DNA of 64,000 nt from Bacteroidales bacterium (GTDB lineage: Bacteria; Bacteroidota; Bacteroidia; Bacteroidales; UBA932). Below are positions 26,199 to 35,348 of this stretch, piece after piece (the first letter of the stretch is position 1; each line of letters begins with the position of its first letter). The notes beneath the pieces were generated by a model. The model saw only the letters and a program-made list of their open reading frames with translations. It searched no databases and had not been told where the DNA came from. The translations under genes were made by a program, and so were the position numbers. The stretch lies in NCBI GenBank assembly GCA_017452265.1, contig JAFTMS010000033.1, positions 1-64,000 on the forward strand, given 5' to 3'.

Positions 26199-27704
26199 TT
26201 ATTTCAACTCGTCTACCGGATCCTTCGCCATAAGCGCTTCGTCAAGACTGATTCCCAGCGCTGAAGCCATGCAGATGCCGTAGGCCGGATCCGCCATATA
26301 GCAGTTGCGCGTATGCCTCTGCTTTATGAACAGCGGACTGTCTCCCATCGCACGTGCCGTATTTGCACATGTAGCCTTCTGATCCTCTTCGGACATGAGC
26401 CTCCACAGCTTGCCCGGCTGGGTGTAGTAGTCATCATCATATTCACGCTCGTCATAATTGTACACATCGCCTCCAGGAAGCGGCGGCTCCTTCATTTCAG
26501 GCGACTCCTTCCATTCTCCGAAGCTGTTCGGCTCATACGGAACCGTGCCTCCGTAGTTGTCGTCCGTACGCATCTGGCCGTCCCTATGGTATGAATGGAA
26601 AGGACAGCGCGGCTTGTTCACCGGGATGAGATTGTGATTCACGCCGAGCCTGTAACGCTGTGCGTCTCCGTATGAGAAAAGCCTGCCCTGCAGCATCTTG
26701 TCCGGCGAAAATCCGATTCCGTCGATGATGTTCATGGGGTTGAACGCAGCCTGCTCCACTTCTGCGAAGAAGTTTTCGGGATTTCGGTTCAGTTCGAGTA
26801 TGCCCACATCTATGAGCGGAAAATCCCCGTGGTACCACACTTTCGTAAGGTCGAACGGATTCACTTTGTAATTCCTTGCCTCTTCCTCTGTCATAAGCTG
26901 CACCTGCATGAGCCAGCGCGGATAATTGCCGCGCTCGATTGCCTCGTAAAGGTCCCTCTGATGCGATTCCCTGTCCTTCGCTATCAGAGCCTCCGCTTCT
27001 TCGTCAGTCAGGTTCTTTATGCCCTGGAGCGTGCGAAGATGGAACTTCACCCATGTACGTTCGTTCTTTTCATTGAGGAAGCTGTAGGTGTGACTGCCGA
27101 ATCCGTGCATATGCCTGAAAGAGAATGGGATGCCGCGAGGGCTCATGGTGATTGTCACCTGGTGGAGGGTTTCGGGAAGAAGTGTCCAGAAATCCCAGTT
27201 GTTTGTGGCGCTGCGCATACCTGTGCGCGGATCACGCTTGATGGCATGGTTCAGGTCGGGAAACTTGAGCGGATCGCGGAGGAAGAATACCGGTGTGTTG
27301 TTTCCGACAAGATCCCAGTTGCCGGTGTCGGTGTAGAACTTCATAGCAAAGCCTCTGATGTCTCTTTCCGCATCGGCGGCTCCGCGTTCCCCTGCAACGG
27401 TCGAAAACCTCACGAAACATTCCGTCTGTTTGCCTACATGGGCGAAGATCGAGGCACGTGTCCATTTCGTTATGTCGTTCGTGATCGTGAAAGTGCCGTA
27501 TGCTCCTGAACCTTTTGCGTGCATGCGTCTTTCTGGGATGACCTCCCGGTCGAAATGCGCCAGCTTCTCGATGAGCCAGGGGTCCTGCATTGTTACAGAG
27601 CCTGGCCTTCCGGCAGTCTGTGTGTTCTGGTTGTCTGCAATCGGACGTCCGTTTTCAGATGTGAGTCCGTGCACATGCTTTGGGGATGACTTCATATCTT
27701 TCAT
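26199..27704 (-). CDS. katA: Monofunctional haem catalase
   Basis: This 501-residue clade 3-like catalase converts hydrogen peroxide to water and oxygen. The distal His is in [12 protein letters not shown] (about 60), the Asn in [14 protein letters not shown], and the proximal haem Tyr in [17 protein letters not shown] (about 340). [27 protein letters not shown] is the signature block. The length matches small-subunit catalases. No signal peptide, so cytoplasmic. Aerotolerance of an otherwise anaerobic lineage (it also carries pyruvate:ferredoxin oxidoreductase) is the likely purpose. Confidence 0.96.
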   Translation of the reverse strand: MKDMKSSPKHVHGLTSENGRPIADNQNTQTAGRPGSVTMQDPWLIEKLAHFDREVIPERRMHAKGSGAYGTFTITNDITKWTRASIFAHVGKQTECFVRFSTVAGERGAADAERDIRGFAMKFYTDTGNWDLVGNNTPVFFLRDPLKFPDLNHAIKRDPRTGMRSATNNWDFWTLLPETLHQVTITMSPRGIPFSFRHMHGFGSHTYSFLNEKNERTWVKFHLRTLQGIKNLTDEEAEALIAKDRESHQRDLYEAIERGNYPRWLMQVQLMTEEEARNYKVNPFDLTKVWYHGDFPLIDVGILELNRNPENFFAEVEQAAFNPMNIIDGIGFSPDKMLQGRLFSYGDAQRYRLGVNHNLIPVNKPRCPFHSYHRDGQMRTDDNYGGTVPYEPNSFGEWKESPEMKEPPLPGGDVYNYDEREYDDDYYTQPGKLWRLMSEEDQKATCANTARAMGDSPLFIKQRHTRNCYMADPAYGICMASALGISLDEALMAKDPVDELK

Positions 27705-27758
27705 GATCTAAGAGATTATGTCACCCCGCAATCCAAATCGAATGCCAGAATGCCGGAG

Positions 27759-28955
27759 CTACATTATGAGCATGGCTGCAAAAGCCGCAATGAGGGCCAC
27801 AGCGCAGTTGATGACCTTGGCCCAGAGGAAGCTCTTCTTGCTTTCGGCAATGAGCGGAAGGGAGGCATGTCCGTCCTGTGAGATGCAACTCGCAAGAAGT
27901 ACCGGGAACGGCACGACACCGGCGGCATAGAGCGTGACGAATATCATGTGAGGGCCGGATTCCGGGATTATGCCTATGGCTGTCGCGAGAAGGATCATCA
28001 GCACGGTGTTGTCGCTTATCCAGCTGCTTATGTCCATGAACTGGAGCAGGACGCCGATGACCAGAAGCACGCCGAAGGTCCACGCGAATATCGTCGGAAG
28101 ATGCTTTTTCACGATGTGGTTCCACATGTGTTCCTCGACGAAATGGTCTGATGCAAACAGGAGGACAAAGAGTACTATTATGCTGAGACCGGCAAACAGC
28201 ACGTTCATCCAGTCCTCGCTGAGAAGGTCTATGGTGAATGCCGCTTCGTGTTCATGCTCATGCGTATGTCCATCGCACGTGCACTCTGCCGTGTGCTCAT
28301 GACTTTCGTGCGCATGTCCCTCATGTACGCTGTGGTCATGTCCGAGGTGTCCGCTGGCGAGGGCGGCGATGAATACGGCAAGGCCCATGAACATGACGAT
28401 GCGCTTCCAGCCGTAATGACGCTTCTTTGCTTCATCTTCCGCCTTCTCCGCTTCCTGATGATGGTGGTGCTCATGACAGCCGTCTCCTTCATGCACTGCA
28501 TATCCGTCGCTGCATTCTCCTGCCTCTCCGCAGTCCGTATGGTCATGTTTGTGGCAGTGCCTTTTGTGCAGCCTGTCTCCGATGGCGTCCGTCAGTATGC
28601 CGACGACGACCGCAATGACGAACAGCACGACGAACAGGATAAGCGCCTGTTCGGGAATCATCGCAAGCATCATGAAGGCCTCGTCACCCGATGACGCTAT
28701 CATCATTGCGACCAGGGCGCCGAAACTGAACAGACGATGCGTATAAAGAGAGACTGTCGCGAATCCTCCCATGCATCCCGGCACAGAGCCGAGAAGGGCC
28801 GCTATCACGACCTGTCCCACCTTTGTCTTGCGGAGGCCCCTGAAGACCATGCCTCGTGATTCGATGTTGAGGGATTCGATCATCATCATCATCACGACCA
28901 CGAGGCCTGTGATGAGGATGGAATTTCGGAGTATGTCTATGAACAGATGCAGCAT
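27759..28955 (-). CDS. Putative 10-TM heavy-metal exporter with His-rich loops
   Basis: This 398-residue polytopic protein has about ten membrane helices (about 12-27, 48-72, 78-103, 107-128, 187-203, 255-275, 290-310, 318-335, 340-360, 380-398). It matches the putative manganese/heavy-metal transporter family (ArsP_2-like), with LGSVPGCMGGFATVSLY and IIPESGPHMIFVTLYAAGVVPFPVLLAS as paired repeats. Two cytoplasmic or periplasmic loops are packed with His, Cys, Asp and Glu: HCHKHDHTDC...HEHHHHQ (about 131-167) and GHDHSVHEGHAHESHEH (about 209-240). These suggest zinc, cobalt, nickel or manganese. It follows DUF1573 by 10 nt and precedes catalase. The metal cannot be told from sequence. Confidence 0.8.
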   Translation of the reverse strand: MLHLFIDILRNSILITGLVVVMMMMIESLNIESRGMVFRGLRKTKVGQVVIAALLGSVPGCMGGFATVSLYTHRLFSFGALVAMMIASSGDEAFMMLAMIPEQALILFVVLFVIAVVVGILTDAIGDRLHKRHCHKHDHTDCGEAGECSDGYAVHEGDGCHEHHHHQEAEKAEDEAKKRHYGWKRIVMFMGLAVFIAALASGHLGHDHSVHEGHAHESHEHTAECTCDGHTHEHEHEAAFTIDLLSEDWMNVLFAGLSIIVLFVLLFASDHFVEEHMWNHIVKKHLPTIFAWTFGVLLVIGVLLQFMDISSWISDNTVLMILLATAIGIIPESGPHMIFVTLYAAGVVPFPVLLASCISQDGHASLPLIAESKKSFLWAKVINCAVALIAAFAAMLIM

Positions 28956-28965
28956 GAGTCGCGTA

Positions 28966-30063
28966 TTATTCCAGCCAGCCGGCTATGAAAAGGTTTACAA
29001 TGGGACGAAGCGGTGAGTTTGTCGTGAGAGTTACGATCGTGAGCGTTTCTCCGACGGGCATGGAGGATGTGTCTACGTGCACTCTGAAGCTCACTTCCTC
29101 GCCCGGTCTGGCCACCGGTATATCGCTGTGCGACCAACAACATGCGTCTGTATTCACTTGATATACACGGAAATCCTGCTGTCCTTCGTTCTTGAAGCTG
29201 AATGTCGCGTGCACTTCCTGTCCTCGCTTTATCTTGCCGAAGGAAAAAGTGCTGTTCTCGAACATCGGACGTGCTCCCTTGGACTTCTCTTCGTGGGTCA
29301 TGTTGTCGAAATTCTCTTTGGTGAACGCCCATATGCCTATACTGCTGCTTCCATCCGCATTCTTATATGCCTTTCCGTCCACAAGGGGAGTGGCCCAGTA
29401 CGTGTTTTTCCCCCAGATGCTTCTGTCTGCAGTCACCGTGAAGGACATTTCAGCCGTCTCTCCGGCCGGTATCGGATTTGGGGATACAGATATGTCCAGA
29501 TGCTCGGAAACATCCTTGAAGGATACTCTGACCGGCTTCTGGGACAGATTCGCGACCATTACCGATTCGCTCTTCCGGCCGCCCTGCTCAAGATTGCCGC
29601 ATTTGATGAGAGCTTCCTTCAGTCCAAGGCCGCCGTAGCTGACGGGATACATTTCTGCGAGAGGTTTCTTTTCGCTCATGGAAACGCCTCGCAGCTTCAG
29701 GATCACCGGCTTCTTCACGTCAGAAAAATATACAGTAAGGCTTTTGTCGAAAGGATACGGTCCCTCGTCATTTGAATATGTGGCCGAAATCTTTCCCGTC
29801 TTGCCTGGGAGGATGGGTTCGCGTGTCCATTTCACGTCCGTGCAGCCGCATGTAGTGGTGACATTGTATATAAGTGCAGGCTTCGAACCGGTGTTTGTCA
29901 CCGTGAATGTACATGAAACGGGGCCGCTGTCCAGCATTATATCCCCGAAGTTATGCACCATACGGTCTATCTCAAGCCCGTCACCGATCTTTTCCTGAGC
30001 TGCAATGGAGCCGGATAAGACCGTCAGCAGGAAAGCCGTCAAAAGAACTCTTATATTATACAT
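28966..30063 (-). CDS. Exported DUF1573 protein
   Basis: This 365-residue secreted protein has a signal peptide (about 1-22, cleavage after SIAAQ) and two or three Ig-like DUF1573 domains. The first carries the hallmark VHNFGDIMLDSGPVSCTFTVTNTGSKPALIYNVTTTCGCTDVKWTREPILPGKTGKISATY. The C-terminal one repeats it as FSFGKIKRGQEVHATFSFKNEG. DUF1573 proteins are abundant in Bacteroidota and likely periplasmic or surface-exposed; their function is unknown. It heads the operon with the metal exporter. Confidence 0.85.
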   Translation of the reverse strand: MYNIRVLLTAFLLTVLSGSIAAQEKIGDGLEIDRMVHNFGDIMLDSGPVSCTFTVTNTGSKPALIYNVTTTCGCTDVKWTREPILPGKTGKISATYSNDEGPYPFDKSLTVYFSDVKKPVILKLRGVSMSEKKPLAEMYPVSYGGLGLKEALIKCGNLEQGGRKSESVMVANLSQKPVRVSFKDVSEHLDISVSPNPIPAGETAEMSFTVTADRSIWGKNTYWATPLVDGKAYKNADGSSSIGIWAFTKENFDNMTHEEKSKGARPMFENSTFSFGKIKRGQEVHATFSFKNEGQQDFRVYQVNTDACCWSHSDIPVARPGEEVSFRVHVDTSSMPVGETLTIVTLTTNSPLRPIVNLFIAGWLE

Positions 30064-30091
30064 AATGGTCTGAATCTTTTAATTGCAGACA

Positions 30092-30099
30092 CAAAGATA
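30092..30099 (-). promoter_or_regulatory. -7 element of the DUF1573 gene
   Basis: TATCTTTG on the minus strand, 28 nt before the ATG at 30063. It lies back to back with the ferredoxin promoter. Confidence 0.5.
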
Positions 30100-30133
30100 A
30101 CACAAAACATCCGATAAAACATTCGACGGGTGG

Positions 30134-30163
30134 TTTGATTATTGAAAATATTGACTAAATTTG
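30134..30163 (+). promoter_or_regulatory. Promoter of the ferredoxin gene
   Basis: TTTG (30134-30137), an 18-nt spacer and TAAATTTG (30156-30163) form one of the best matches in the window to the Bacteroidota promoter. It lies 44 nt before the ferredoxin ATG. Confidence 0.75.
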
Positions 30164-30207
30164 CCACGCAAAACATAATGGCAACTTAACTTTAAAAGGA
30201 TAAAGAA

Positions 30208-30378
30208 ATGGCTTACAGAATTACAGAAGACTGCGCAGCTTGCGGTACTTGCATGGGTGAGTGCCCTACAGGCTCGATTTCAGAGGGCGACATCTACAAG
30301 ATCGACCCTAACACATGCATTGACTGCGGCGCTTGCGCTGACGCTTGCCCTATGGGTGCAATCGTACCGGGCGAATAA
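30208..30378 (+). CDS. 2[4Fe-4S] ferredoxin
   Basis: This 56-residue bacterial-type ferredoxin has two CxxCxxCxxxCP clusters: CAACGTCMGECP (about 9-20) and CIDCGACADACP (about 39-50). It is of clostridial type and should accept electrons from pyruvate:ferredoxin oxidoreductase (encoded at 35.3-38.9 kb). The gene is monocistronic, with a strong promoter and a strong terminator, as expected for an abundant carrier. Confidence 0.95.
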   Translation: MAYRITEDCAACGTCMGECPTGSISEGDIYKIDPNTCIDCGACADACPMGAIVPGE

Positions 30379-30399
30379 TCTTTGCATAAAGCAACAGAT

Positions 30400-30446
30400 G
30401 GGAGTGACTAAAAAGTCTTATTGACTGATTAGTCACTCCCTTTTTA
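30400..30446 (+). terminator. Rho-independent terminator of the ferredoxin gene
   Basis: GGGAGTGACTA pairs with TAGTCACTCCC around a 19-nt loop, and TTTTTATTTA follows. Confidence 0.9.
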
Positions 30447-30478
30447 TTTATATTTTACCTCCTGTGTAATATAAAAAT

Positions 30479-30700
30479 CTTAACTTTCGCAAATGCGAAA
30501 GACCTTGTATTTCGACCTTGGTCGAGGTTGGTCGCGAGCGATAAGCAAACAGCCCAGTGGGCTTTTGCAGCGAGCAGCTTCCCGAGGAAAGGGATTTAGG
30601 GATAGGGACACGTAGACAAAGAAAGTGCGGTGGGGAAAAGTTTCGCAAGCTTCACCAACTTTCAGATTAAGAATAACTTACACTTGCGAAACTTGAGTAA
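30479..30700. repeat. 222-bp dispersed intergenic repeat, copy B
   Basis: This copy aligns gap-free to 367-588 with three substitutions by eye, one in each third. The match stops sharply at both ends: the flanks (ATAAAAAT upstream, AAATGAAAAG downstream) differ from copy A. Both copies sit in intergenic DNA shortly after a terminator. It shares copy A's hairpins. There is no gene in this gap from 30379 to 30771. Confidence 0.88.
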
Positions 30701-30710
30701 AAATGAAAAG

Positions 30711-30749
30711 AGGCTGACCTCAAAGTCAATTTGACTTTTTAGTCAGCCT
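30711..30749 (-). terminator. Terminator of the M16 protease gene
   Basis: AGGCTGAC pairs with GTCAGCCT, with an inner AAAGTCAA/TTGACTTT stem. On the minus strand it is followed by TCTTTTCATTTTT. It is 22 nt after the M16 stop. Confidence 0.75.
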
Positions 30750-30771
30750 TATTCAAGATATGTAATAATGA

Positions 30772-33567
30772 TTATTCTTCAGGGAATGATGTGAGGTTGA
30801 TTACATTGCCCTGTGACAGAATTTCCTGAAGGGCAGCCTTGACATCCTCTGCAGTGAGTGAATTTACGGCAGCTTCATGCTCCGCATTACGGTCGATGCC
30901 GTACTGATACCATGTCTGTAGGCATCCGAGCCAGTAGCTGTTGTTGATACGTGACTCAGGGATGTTCTTCTTCATATTCTCGATAGCCATGTTGAAATGC
31001 TCTGTCGTAGGGCCGTTTTCAGCAAGTTCCTTGAGCCCCTTGACTGCAAGTGCGCTGAGCTTTTCCACAGACTCAGGGTTCGTGTTGAAGTAGACCTGTG
31101 CGATAAGACGCTCCTCAGGATTCCTCTGTGCAACGATGGATGTGCCGACGCCGTATGTGCCTCCCTCATCCTCACGGATCGTCTTAGTGTAGATCATGTC
31201 GAGGATATAGTTTGCGGCGTCAAGGGCAACGCTCTTCTTTGTGTCCACCGGAGTGTAGGCGGTGTAGAGCTGGAGCACTGTAGACTTAGGAGCCTCCATC
31301 TTGAGCTTCACGGTCTCGTTCACCTCACCCTTTGCGAAGGAGATGATGTTCTCCTTGTTCACCTCAGTAGCCTTCTTGCCCTTAGGAAGAGCACCGATGT
31401 ACTTCTCGACAAGAGGCTTGAGTGTCGCAAGGTCCACGTTTCCGACGATAGTCACTGTCGCACCTGCGGCATCCTTGAAGAGTTCACGGTATACACGCTC
31501 GATAGTAGCAAGATCAGCCTTTGCAAGAGTCTCATCAGTGAGATCGACAACACGCGGATTGCCACCGTAGAGAACCTTGCTCATTTCGATAGAGAACTGG
31601 AAATCCGGATCGGACTTGAGGTTCGGGAGAAGAGCGTTGATCTGGTTGATGCCGGTCATGTACTCGCTCTCGTCGAAGCGTGGGGCCGTGAAGTAGAGAT
31701 ATGCAATCTGGAGTGCAGTTTCAATATCCTTAGGCGTACTCTGTCCGCTCACTCCATGACGTGTGCTGCCGATGTAAGGCTCGACGGCAAGCGACTTTCC
31801 TGCAAGCATCTTAGGCACGGTCTTGCCTGCGAACTTCGATATACCTGAATTCTGGAGGTAGAGTCCCCAGATGTTGTCCTCGAATGACGGCATGTCTTCG
31901 GTAGCGATGAGTGTCTTTCCTCCCTCCTTGGAGATATTGAAGAGAATCTGATCCTTCTTGTGCTGTGTCGGAAGCACGACTACCTTCACACCGTTCTTGA
32001 GAGTCCACTCTGTCGCTCCGTAGATGCTCTGCGACTCCTTCGTCACCTTCGAACCCTTGAGCTTGCCGCTGATGAAAGGCTCGTTTACGCTTTCCTCGAC
32101 ATTAGCCTGGATTTCAGCAGTCTTTGCAGCTTCAAGGACACCCCTGATCTCCTGCTCTGTAGGGATTATCGAACCCTCCTTTGACGGGCCGTAGTAGATT
32201 ACTACGAGGTTCTCGTCGGTGATGAGCTCGGCAGCAAGCTGGTTGAGCAACTGGGCGTTGAACTGACTGGTAATCATCTGTACAAGCTGAAGGGCAGTCT
32301 CCGGCTCAAGATAAGGCTCGTTGTCGTAGAAATTGTTGAGCAGAGGCTGCACGAAGTCGCTGTTCTTACGCGTAGAAGCTGCCTCGACCGCCTTTTCGTA
32401 TCTGTTTATGATGTTGTCGGTGGCACGCTGTACCTCGCTGTCATTGAAGCCGAACCTCTTCATCTTCTCGATTTCCGTCATGAATGCTTCGAGTGCATTG
32501 ACTGTCTCGCCTTCCTTGAACATCACCTGTCCGTTCAGGGCGTCGCATTCGTCGCAGATAGGGTAGAAGTACAGACCGGCCTGGATGAAAGGAGATGTCG
32601 GATCGGAAGCGATGTCAGTGAATCTCTCGTCCATGATCTGCTCCACATATTCCTTGATGAGGTTTGTCATGAAGCCCACGTCGGTGCTGTTGTACTCTTC
32701 CGGCATAGGTTCGCTCTTCCATGCAAGTTCCACATATGAATACTGGGCCTCAGGGTCTGTGACTATGCCGACAATCGGCTCTGCATTGTCCGCAATCTTC
32801 ACGACAGGCTTGTCGTTAGGAGTCGTAGGCACAGGAATCTCGCTGAAGAGAGTCTTGATCTTTGCCTCCACTGCGTCAACGTCGATGTCTCCAACTACGA
32901 TTACTGCCTGATTGTCAGGCCTGTACCACTTCTCGTGGAAGTCCGTAAGACTCTTGTATTCAAAGTTTGCAAGCTGATCGTAGCTTCCGATGAGGGTGCG
33001 CTTTGCATATGGAGTGTCCCCGAAATAGTATTGACGTGCCGCCATGTACATCCTCCAGTCCGCTCCGTCCCTTGAACGCTTTTCCTCTGTGATGACACCG
33101 CGCTCCGCATCGATTTCAGCAGGATCGCATGTCACGAAGCCTGACCAGTCGTGAAGAACGAGAAGGCATGAGTCCACGATGCTCTCCCTTACGACAGGGA
33201 TGTTGTTCAGCATGTACTGGGTTACCTCGAAGCCTGTAGATGCGTTGATGTTGCGGCCGAACTCGGCGCCGATGCTCTGGAGATACTCCAGCATCGATTT
33301 GCCCGGGAAGTTCTTCGTGCCATTGAAGCACATGTGCTCGAAGAAGTGGGCGAGACCGTCCTGATGGTCTTCCTCCTGATGCGCTCCTGCGTTTGTGGCA
33401 AGCCAGAATTCAGCCCTCTGTGCAGGCTGCTCGTTGTGGCGGATGTAGTATGTCAGTCCGTTCTCAAGCTTTCCCACCCTTACGGCAGGGTCGTTTGGAA
33501 GCGGTGTCTGACCGAATGCAACCGCAGCGGCAAAGATAGCCGCGATGAAAGTAAAGATTCTTTTCAT
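30772..33567 (-). CDS. M16 family zinc metallopeptidase (pitrilysin-like, secreted)
   Basis: This 931-residue protein has a signal peptide (about 1-19, AVAFGQ). The inverted zinc motif HxxEH is at 74-78 (HFFEHMCFNGT), and the second ligand Glu is expected near 150 (DAERGVITEEKRSRDG). Four homologous M16 domains follow; the second half (about 510-931) is the inactive pair, with RxxY-like GGTYGVGTSIVAQRNP near 810. It probably degrades peptides in the periplasm. It has its own terminator and is divergent from a LysR-type regulator. Confidence 0.92.
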   Translation of the reverse strand: MKRIFTFIAAIFAAAVAFGQTPLPNDPAVRVGKLENGLTYYIRHNEQPAQRAEFWLATNAGAHQEEDHQDGLAHFFEHMCFNGTKNFPGKSMLEYLQSIGAEFGRNINASTGFEVTQYMLNNIPVVRESIVDSCLLVLHDWSGFVTCDPAEIDAERGVITEEKRSRDGADWRMYMAARQYYFGDTPYAKRTLIGSYDQLANFEYKSLTDFHEKWYRPDNQAVIVVGDIDVDAVEAKIKTLFSEIPVPTTPNDKPVVKIADNAEPIVGIVTDPEAQYSYVELAWKSEPMPEEYNSTDVGFMTNLIKEYVEQIMDERFTDIASDPTSPFIQAGLYFYPICDECDALNGQVMFKEGETVNALEAFMTEIEKMKRFGFNDSEVQRATDNIINRYEKAVEAASTRKNSDFVQPLLNNFYDNEPYLEPETALQLVQMITSQFNAQLLNQLAAELITDENLVVIYYGPSKEGSIIPTEQEIRGVLEAAKTAEIQANVEESVNEPFISGKLKGSKVTKESQSIYGATEWTLKNGVKVVVLPTQHKKDQILFNISKEGGKTLIATEDMPSFEDNIWGLYLQNSGISKFAGKTVPKMLAGKSLAVEPYIGSTRHGVSGQSTPKDIETALQIAYLYFTAPRFDESEYMTGINQINALLPNLKSDPDFQFSIEMSKVLYGGNPRVVDLTDETLAKADLATIERVYRELFKDAAGATVTIVGNVDLATLKPLVEKYIGALPKGKKATEVNKENIISFAKGEVNETVKLKMEAPKSTVLQLYTAYTPVDTKKSVALDAANYILDMIYTKTIREDEGGTYGVGTSIVAQRNPEERLIAQVYFNTNPESVEKLSALAVKGLKELAENGPTTEHFNMAIENMKKNIPESRINNSYWLGCLQTWYQYGIDRNAEHEAAVNSLTAEDVKAALQEILSQGNVINLTSFPEE

Positions 33568-33637
33568 GCTTTATTGGATTATGTTAATTCGTTTTCGTCT
33601 TTGTTTACCATAAGACGCACTTTTGCGCCTAAAGCTG

Positions 33638-33665
33638 CAAAGGTAATGAAAAAATTGTATCTTTG
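33638..33665. promoter_or_regulatory. Overlapping divergent promoters of the M16 and LysR genes
   Basis: TACCTTTG on the minus strand (33638-33645) points to the M16 gene, and TATCTTTG on the plus strand (33658-33665) to the LysR gene. The -33 regions would overlap each other's cores. The plus element ends 4 nt before the LysR ATG. Confidence 0.55.
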
Positions 33666-33669
33666 CCTC

Positions 33670-34284
33670 ATGTTTGAGGATTCAAGACTTAATATATTTG
33701 TCGCCGTGGCGAAGGAAGGCAGTTTCACAAAGGCTGCCGCTTCGCTCGGGATATCCCAGCCTTCCGTCAGTCAGAATGTCGCTGACATAGAGAAGGCGAC
33801 GGGCATGAGGCTTTTCGAAAGGAGGAGGGGAGAGGTTGTGCTGACACCTCAGGGGGAGATATTCATGAAATACGCTGCTGAAATCCTCGGTTCATATGCC
33901 CGGACGGAAAGAACTTTCACGAAAACGTCGCCGGCCACAGTGAGGATCTCTGCTTCTGAAGAAATATATACCTATATAATAGGGCCTGTCCTTGACGATT
34001 TCATGAAACTGCATCCGGAAGTGCTCTTCGAACGCTGTCTGTGGGATGATGCGGACTTGAGGCTTCAACTGGCTCCTTCCGCGAAGTCTCCTTTCGAAAT
34101 ACGTGAAGACTGCATCGCAAAGATCAGGATGGCGCTGAGTCCGGCACCAAAGGAAATGGGTGACTTTTCAACCACCCATGAAACTGTTTCCTATTTCGAC
34201 CTTCTGTTCCAGCCCTCGCAGTCCTTCTCCTGCACAAGACTCTGTCGCCTCATCGAGGAATTCTTCGTTTCAGCTATTTCCTGA
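33670..34284 (+). CDS. Short LysR-type transcriptional regulator
   Basis: This 204-residue protein has a full LysR helix-turn-helix (RLNIFVAVAKEGSFTKAAASLGISQPSVSQNVADIEKATGMRLFERR, about 5-52) and the linker helix. The effector domain is only about 110 residues, against about 200 in the usual 300-residue LysR proteins, so it is roughly half a periplasmic-binding-like domain. The HTH is well preserved, so it should bind DNA. The ATG at 33670 follows a -7 element by 4 nt; the earlier in-frame ATG at 33646 lies upstream of that element. The 3' end overlaps the convergent esterase gene by 11 nt. It could control the divergent M16 gene. Confidence 0.8.
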   Translation: MFEDSRLNIFVAVAKEGSFTKAAASLGISQPSVSQNVADIEKATGMRLFERRRGEVVLTPQGEIFMKYAAEILGSYARTERTFTKTSPATVRISASEEIYTYIIGPVLDDFMKLHPEVLFERCLWDDADLRLQLAPSAKSPFEIREDCIAKIRMALSPAPKEMGDFSTTHETVSYFDLLFQPSQSFSCTRLCRLIEEFFVSAIS

Positions 34285-35293
34285 GGTCTTTGAGCCAGCG
34301 CTCGAGCGAAGCCTCGAATTGAGGACGTGCATATGAAAACACGTCATTGCCCTTTCCTTTGAACTTTTCCGACGAGAAGCCCCAGCCGTGTCCGCCCTTA
34401 GGGAAGATGTGCATCTCCACCGGAACCTTGCAGTCGAGAAGCCTCATGTAATAGTTGATGCTGTTTGCAACCGGGACGACTGTGTCGTCGGTGCAGTGAG
34501 CAATGAATGACGTCGGCGTGTTTTCTGTGATCTGGTTCTGGAGGGTGTAATGCTTAAGCAGTTCAGCATGCTTGTTCTGTGCTGCTTCGTATTCCGTCAC
34601 CTTCACGTCCTTGTCGTTCCATATTTCATCCTTTCCGATCAGTCTGCTTCTTGTGCCTTCATGAGTGATGCCATGCTCAAGTGAGATCACCGGATATATG
34701 AGGATTGAGAAGTCCGGCCTTGTGACGTCATCGACATACAGGTTCGTGGCACTTGCGGCAAGATGTCCTCCTGCGGAGAATCCCATCACGCCGATCTGGT
34801 CCACTCCCCATTCCTGCGCATGTGCACGGCAGTAGCGTAAAGCGTTCTGGACGTCTGCAAGAGGCACTTCCCAATGGCCGTTCGGAAGCCTGTACTTCAC
34901 CACGCATACGGTTATGCCTTTGCTGAGGAACCAGTCGGCGACATATGTTCCTTCATTGTATGACGATACGATTCCGTATCCGCCGCCGGGACATACTATC
35001 ACCATCTGACCGTTGGGCTTCTTAGGGAAATAGAGGTCGCATCTGGCAAGGTCAGAGATGTTTCCGAGGTTTCCGTTTGCCGGCAGTGTCTCCGAGCCTG
35101 CAAGACCGTTTGCCTCTGTCATTTCAAATCCTGCGTAAATGATTTTTTCTCCATATACGGCATCGATGTTTCCGTCGAAACTGTCAGAATAAAGGAGTAC
35201 GGTTTCGTCCGGACGGAGCTTCGTGTTCGGCTGTGCGTATGCCGATGATACTGCCATTACCAGGGCTGCAAATATGCTTGCTGTACGTTTCAT
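34274..35293 (-). CDS. Secreted alpha/beta hydrolase (esterase)
   Basis: This 339-residue protein has a signal peptide (AYAQ, about 1-21) and an alpha/beta hydrolase fold of the acetylesterase/BD-FAE type. The oxyanion loop is CPGGGYGIVSSYNEG (about 97), the nucleophile Ser is in MGFSAGGHLAA (about 175), the acid Asp in AHCTDDTVVPV (about 273), and His in FPKGGHGWGF (about 309). It probably removes acyl groups from sugars. It is bounded by the nifJ terminator upstream. Confidence 0.88.
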   Translation of the reverse strand: MKRTASIFAALVMAVSSAYAQPNTKLRPDETVLLYSDSFDGNIDAVYGEKIIYAGFEMTEANGLAGSETLPANGNLGNISDLARCDLYFPKKPNGQMVIVCPGGGYGIVSSYNEGTYVADWFLSKGITVCVVKYRLPNGHWEVPLADVQNALRYCRAHAQEWGVDQIGVMGFSAGGHLAASATNLYVDDVTRPDFSILIYPVISLEHGITHEGTRSRLIGKDEIWNDKDVKVTEYEAAQNKHAELLKHYTLQNQITENTPTSFIAHCTDDTVVPVANSINYYMRLLDCKVPVEMHIFPKGGHGWGFSSEKFKGKGNDVFSYARPQFEASLERWLKDLRK

Positions 35294-35310
35294 GTCTGTT
35301 CATATTAAGG

Positions 35311-35337
35311 AAAAGCCCCGTTTGATGCGGGGCTTTT
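35311..35337 (-). terminator. Rho-independent terminator of nifJ
   Basis: AAAAGCCCCG and CGGGGCTTTT form a perfect 10-bp stem with a 7-nt loop, just after the nifJ stop on the minus strand. Confidence 0.88.
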
Positions 35338-35348
35338 CGTATGGTTGA

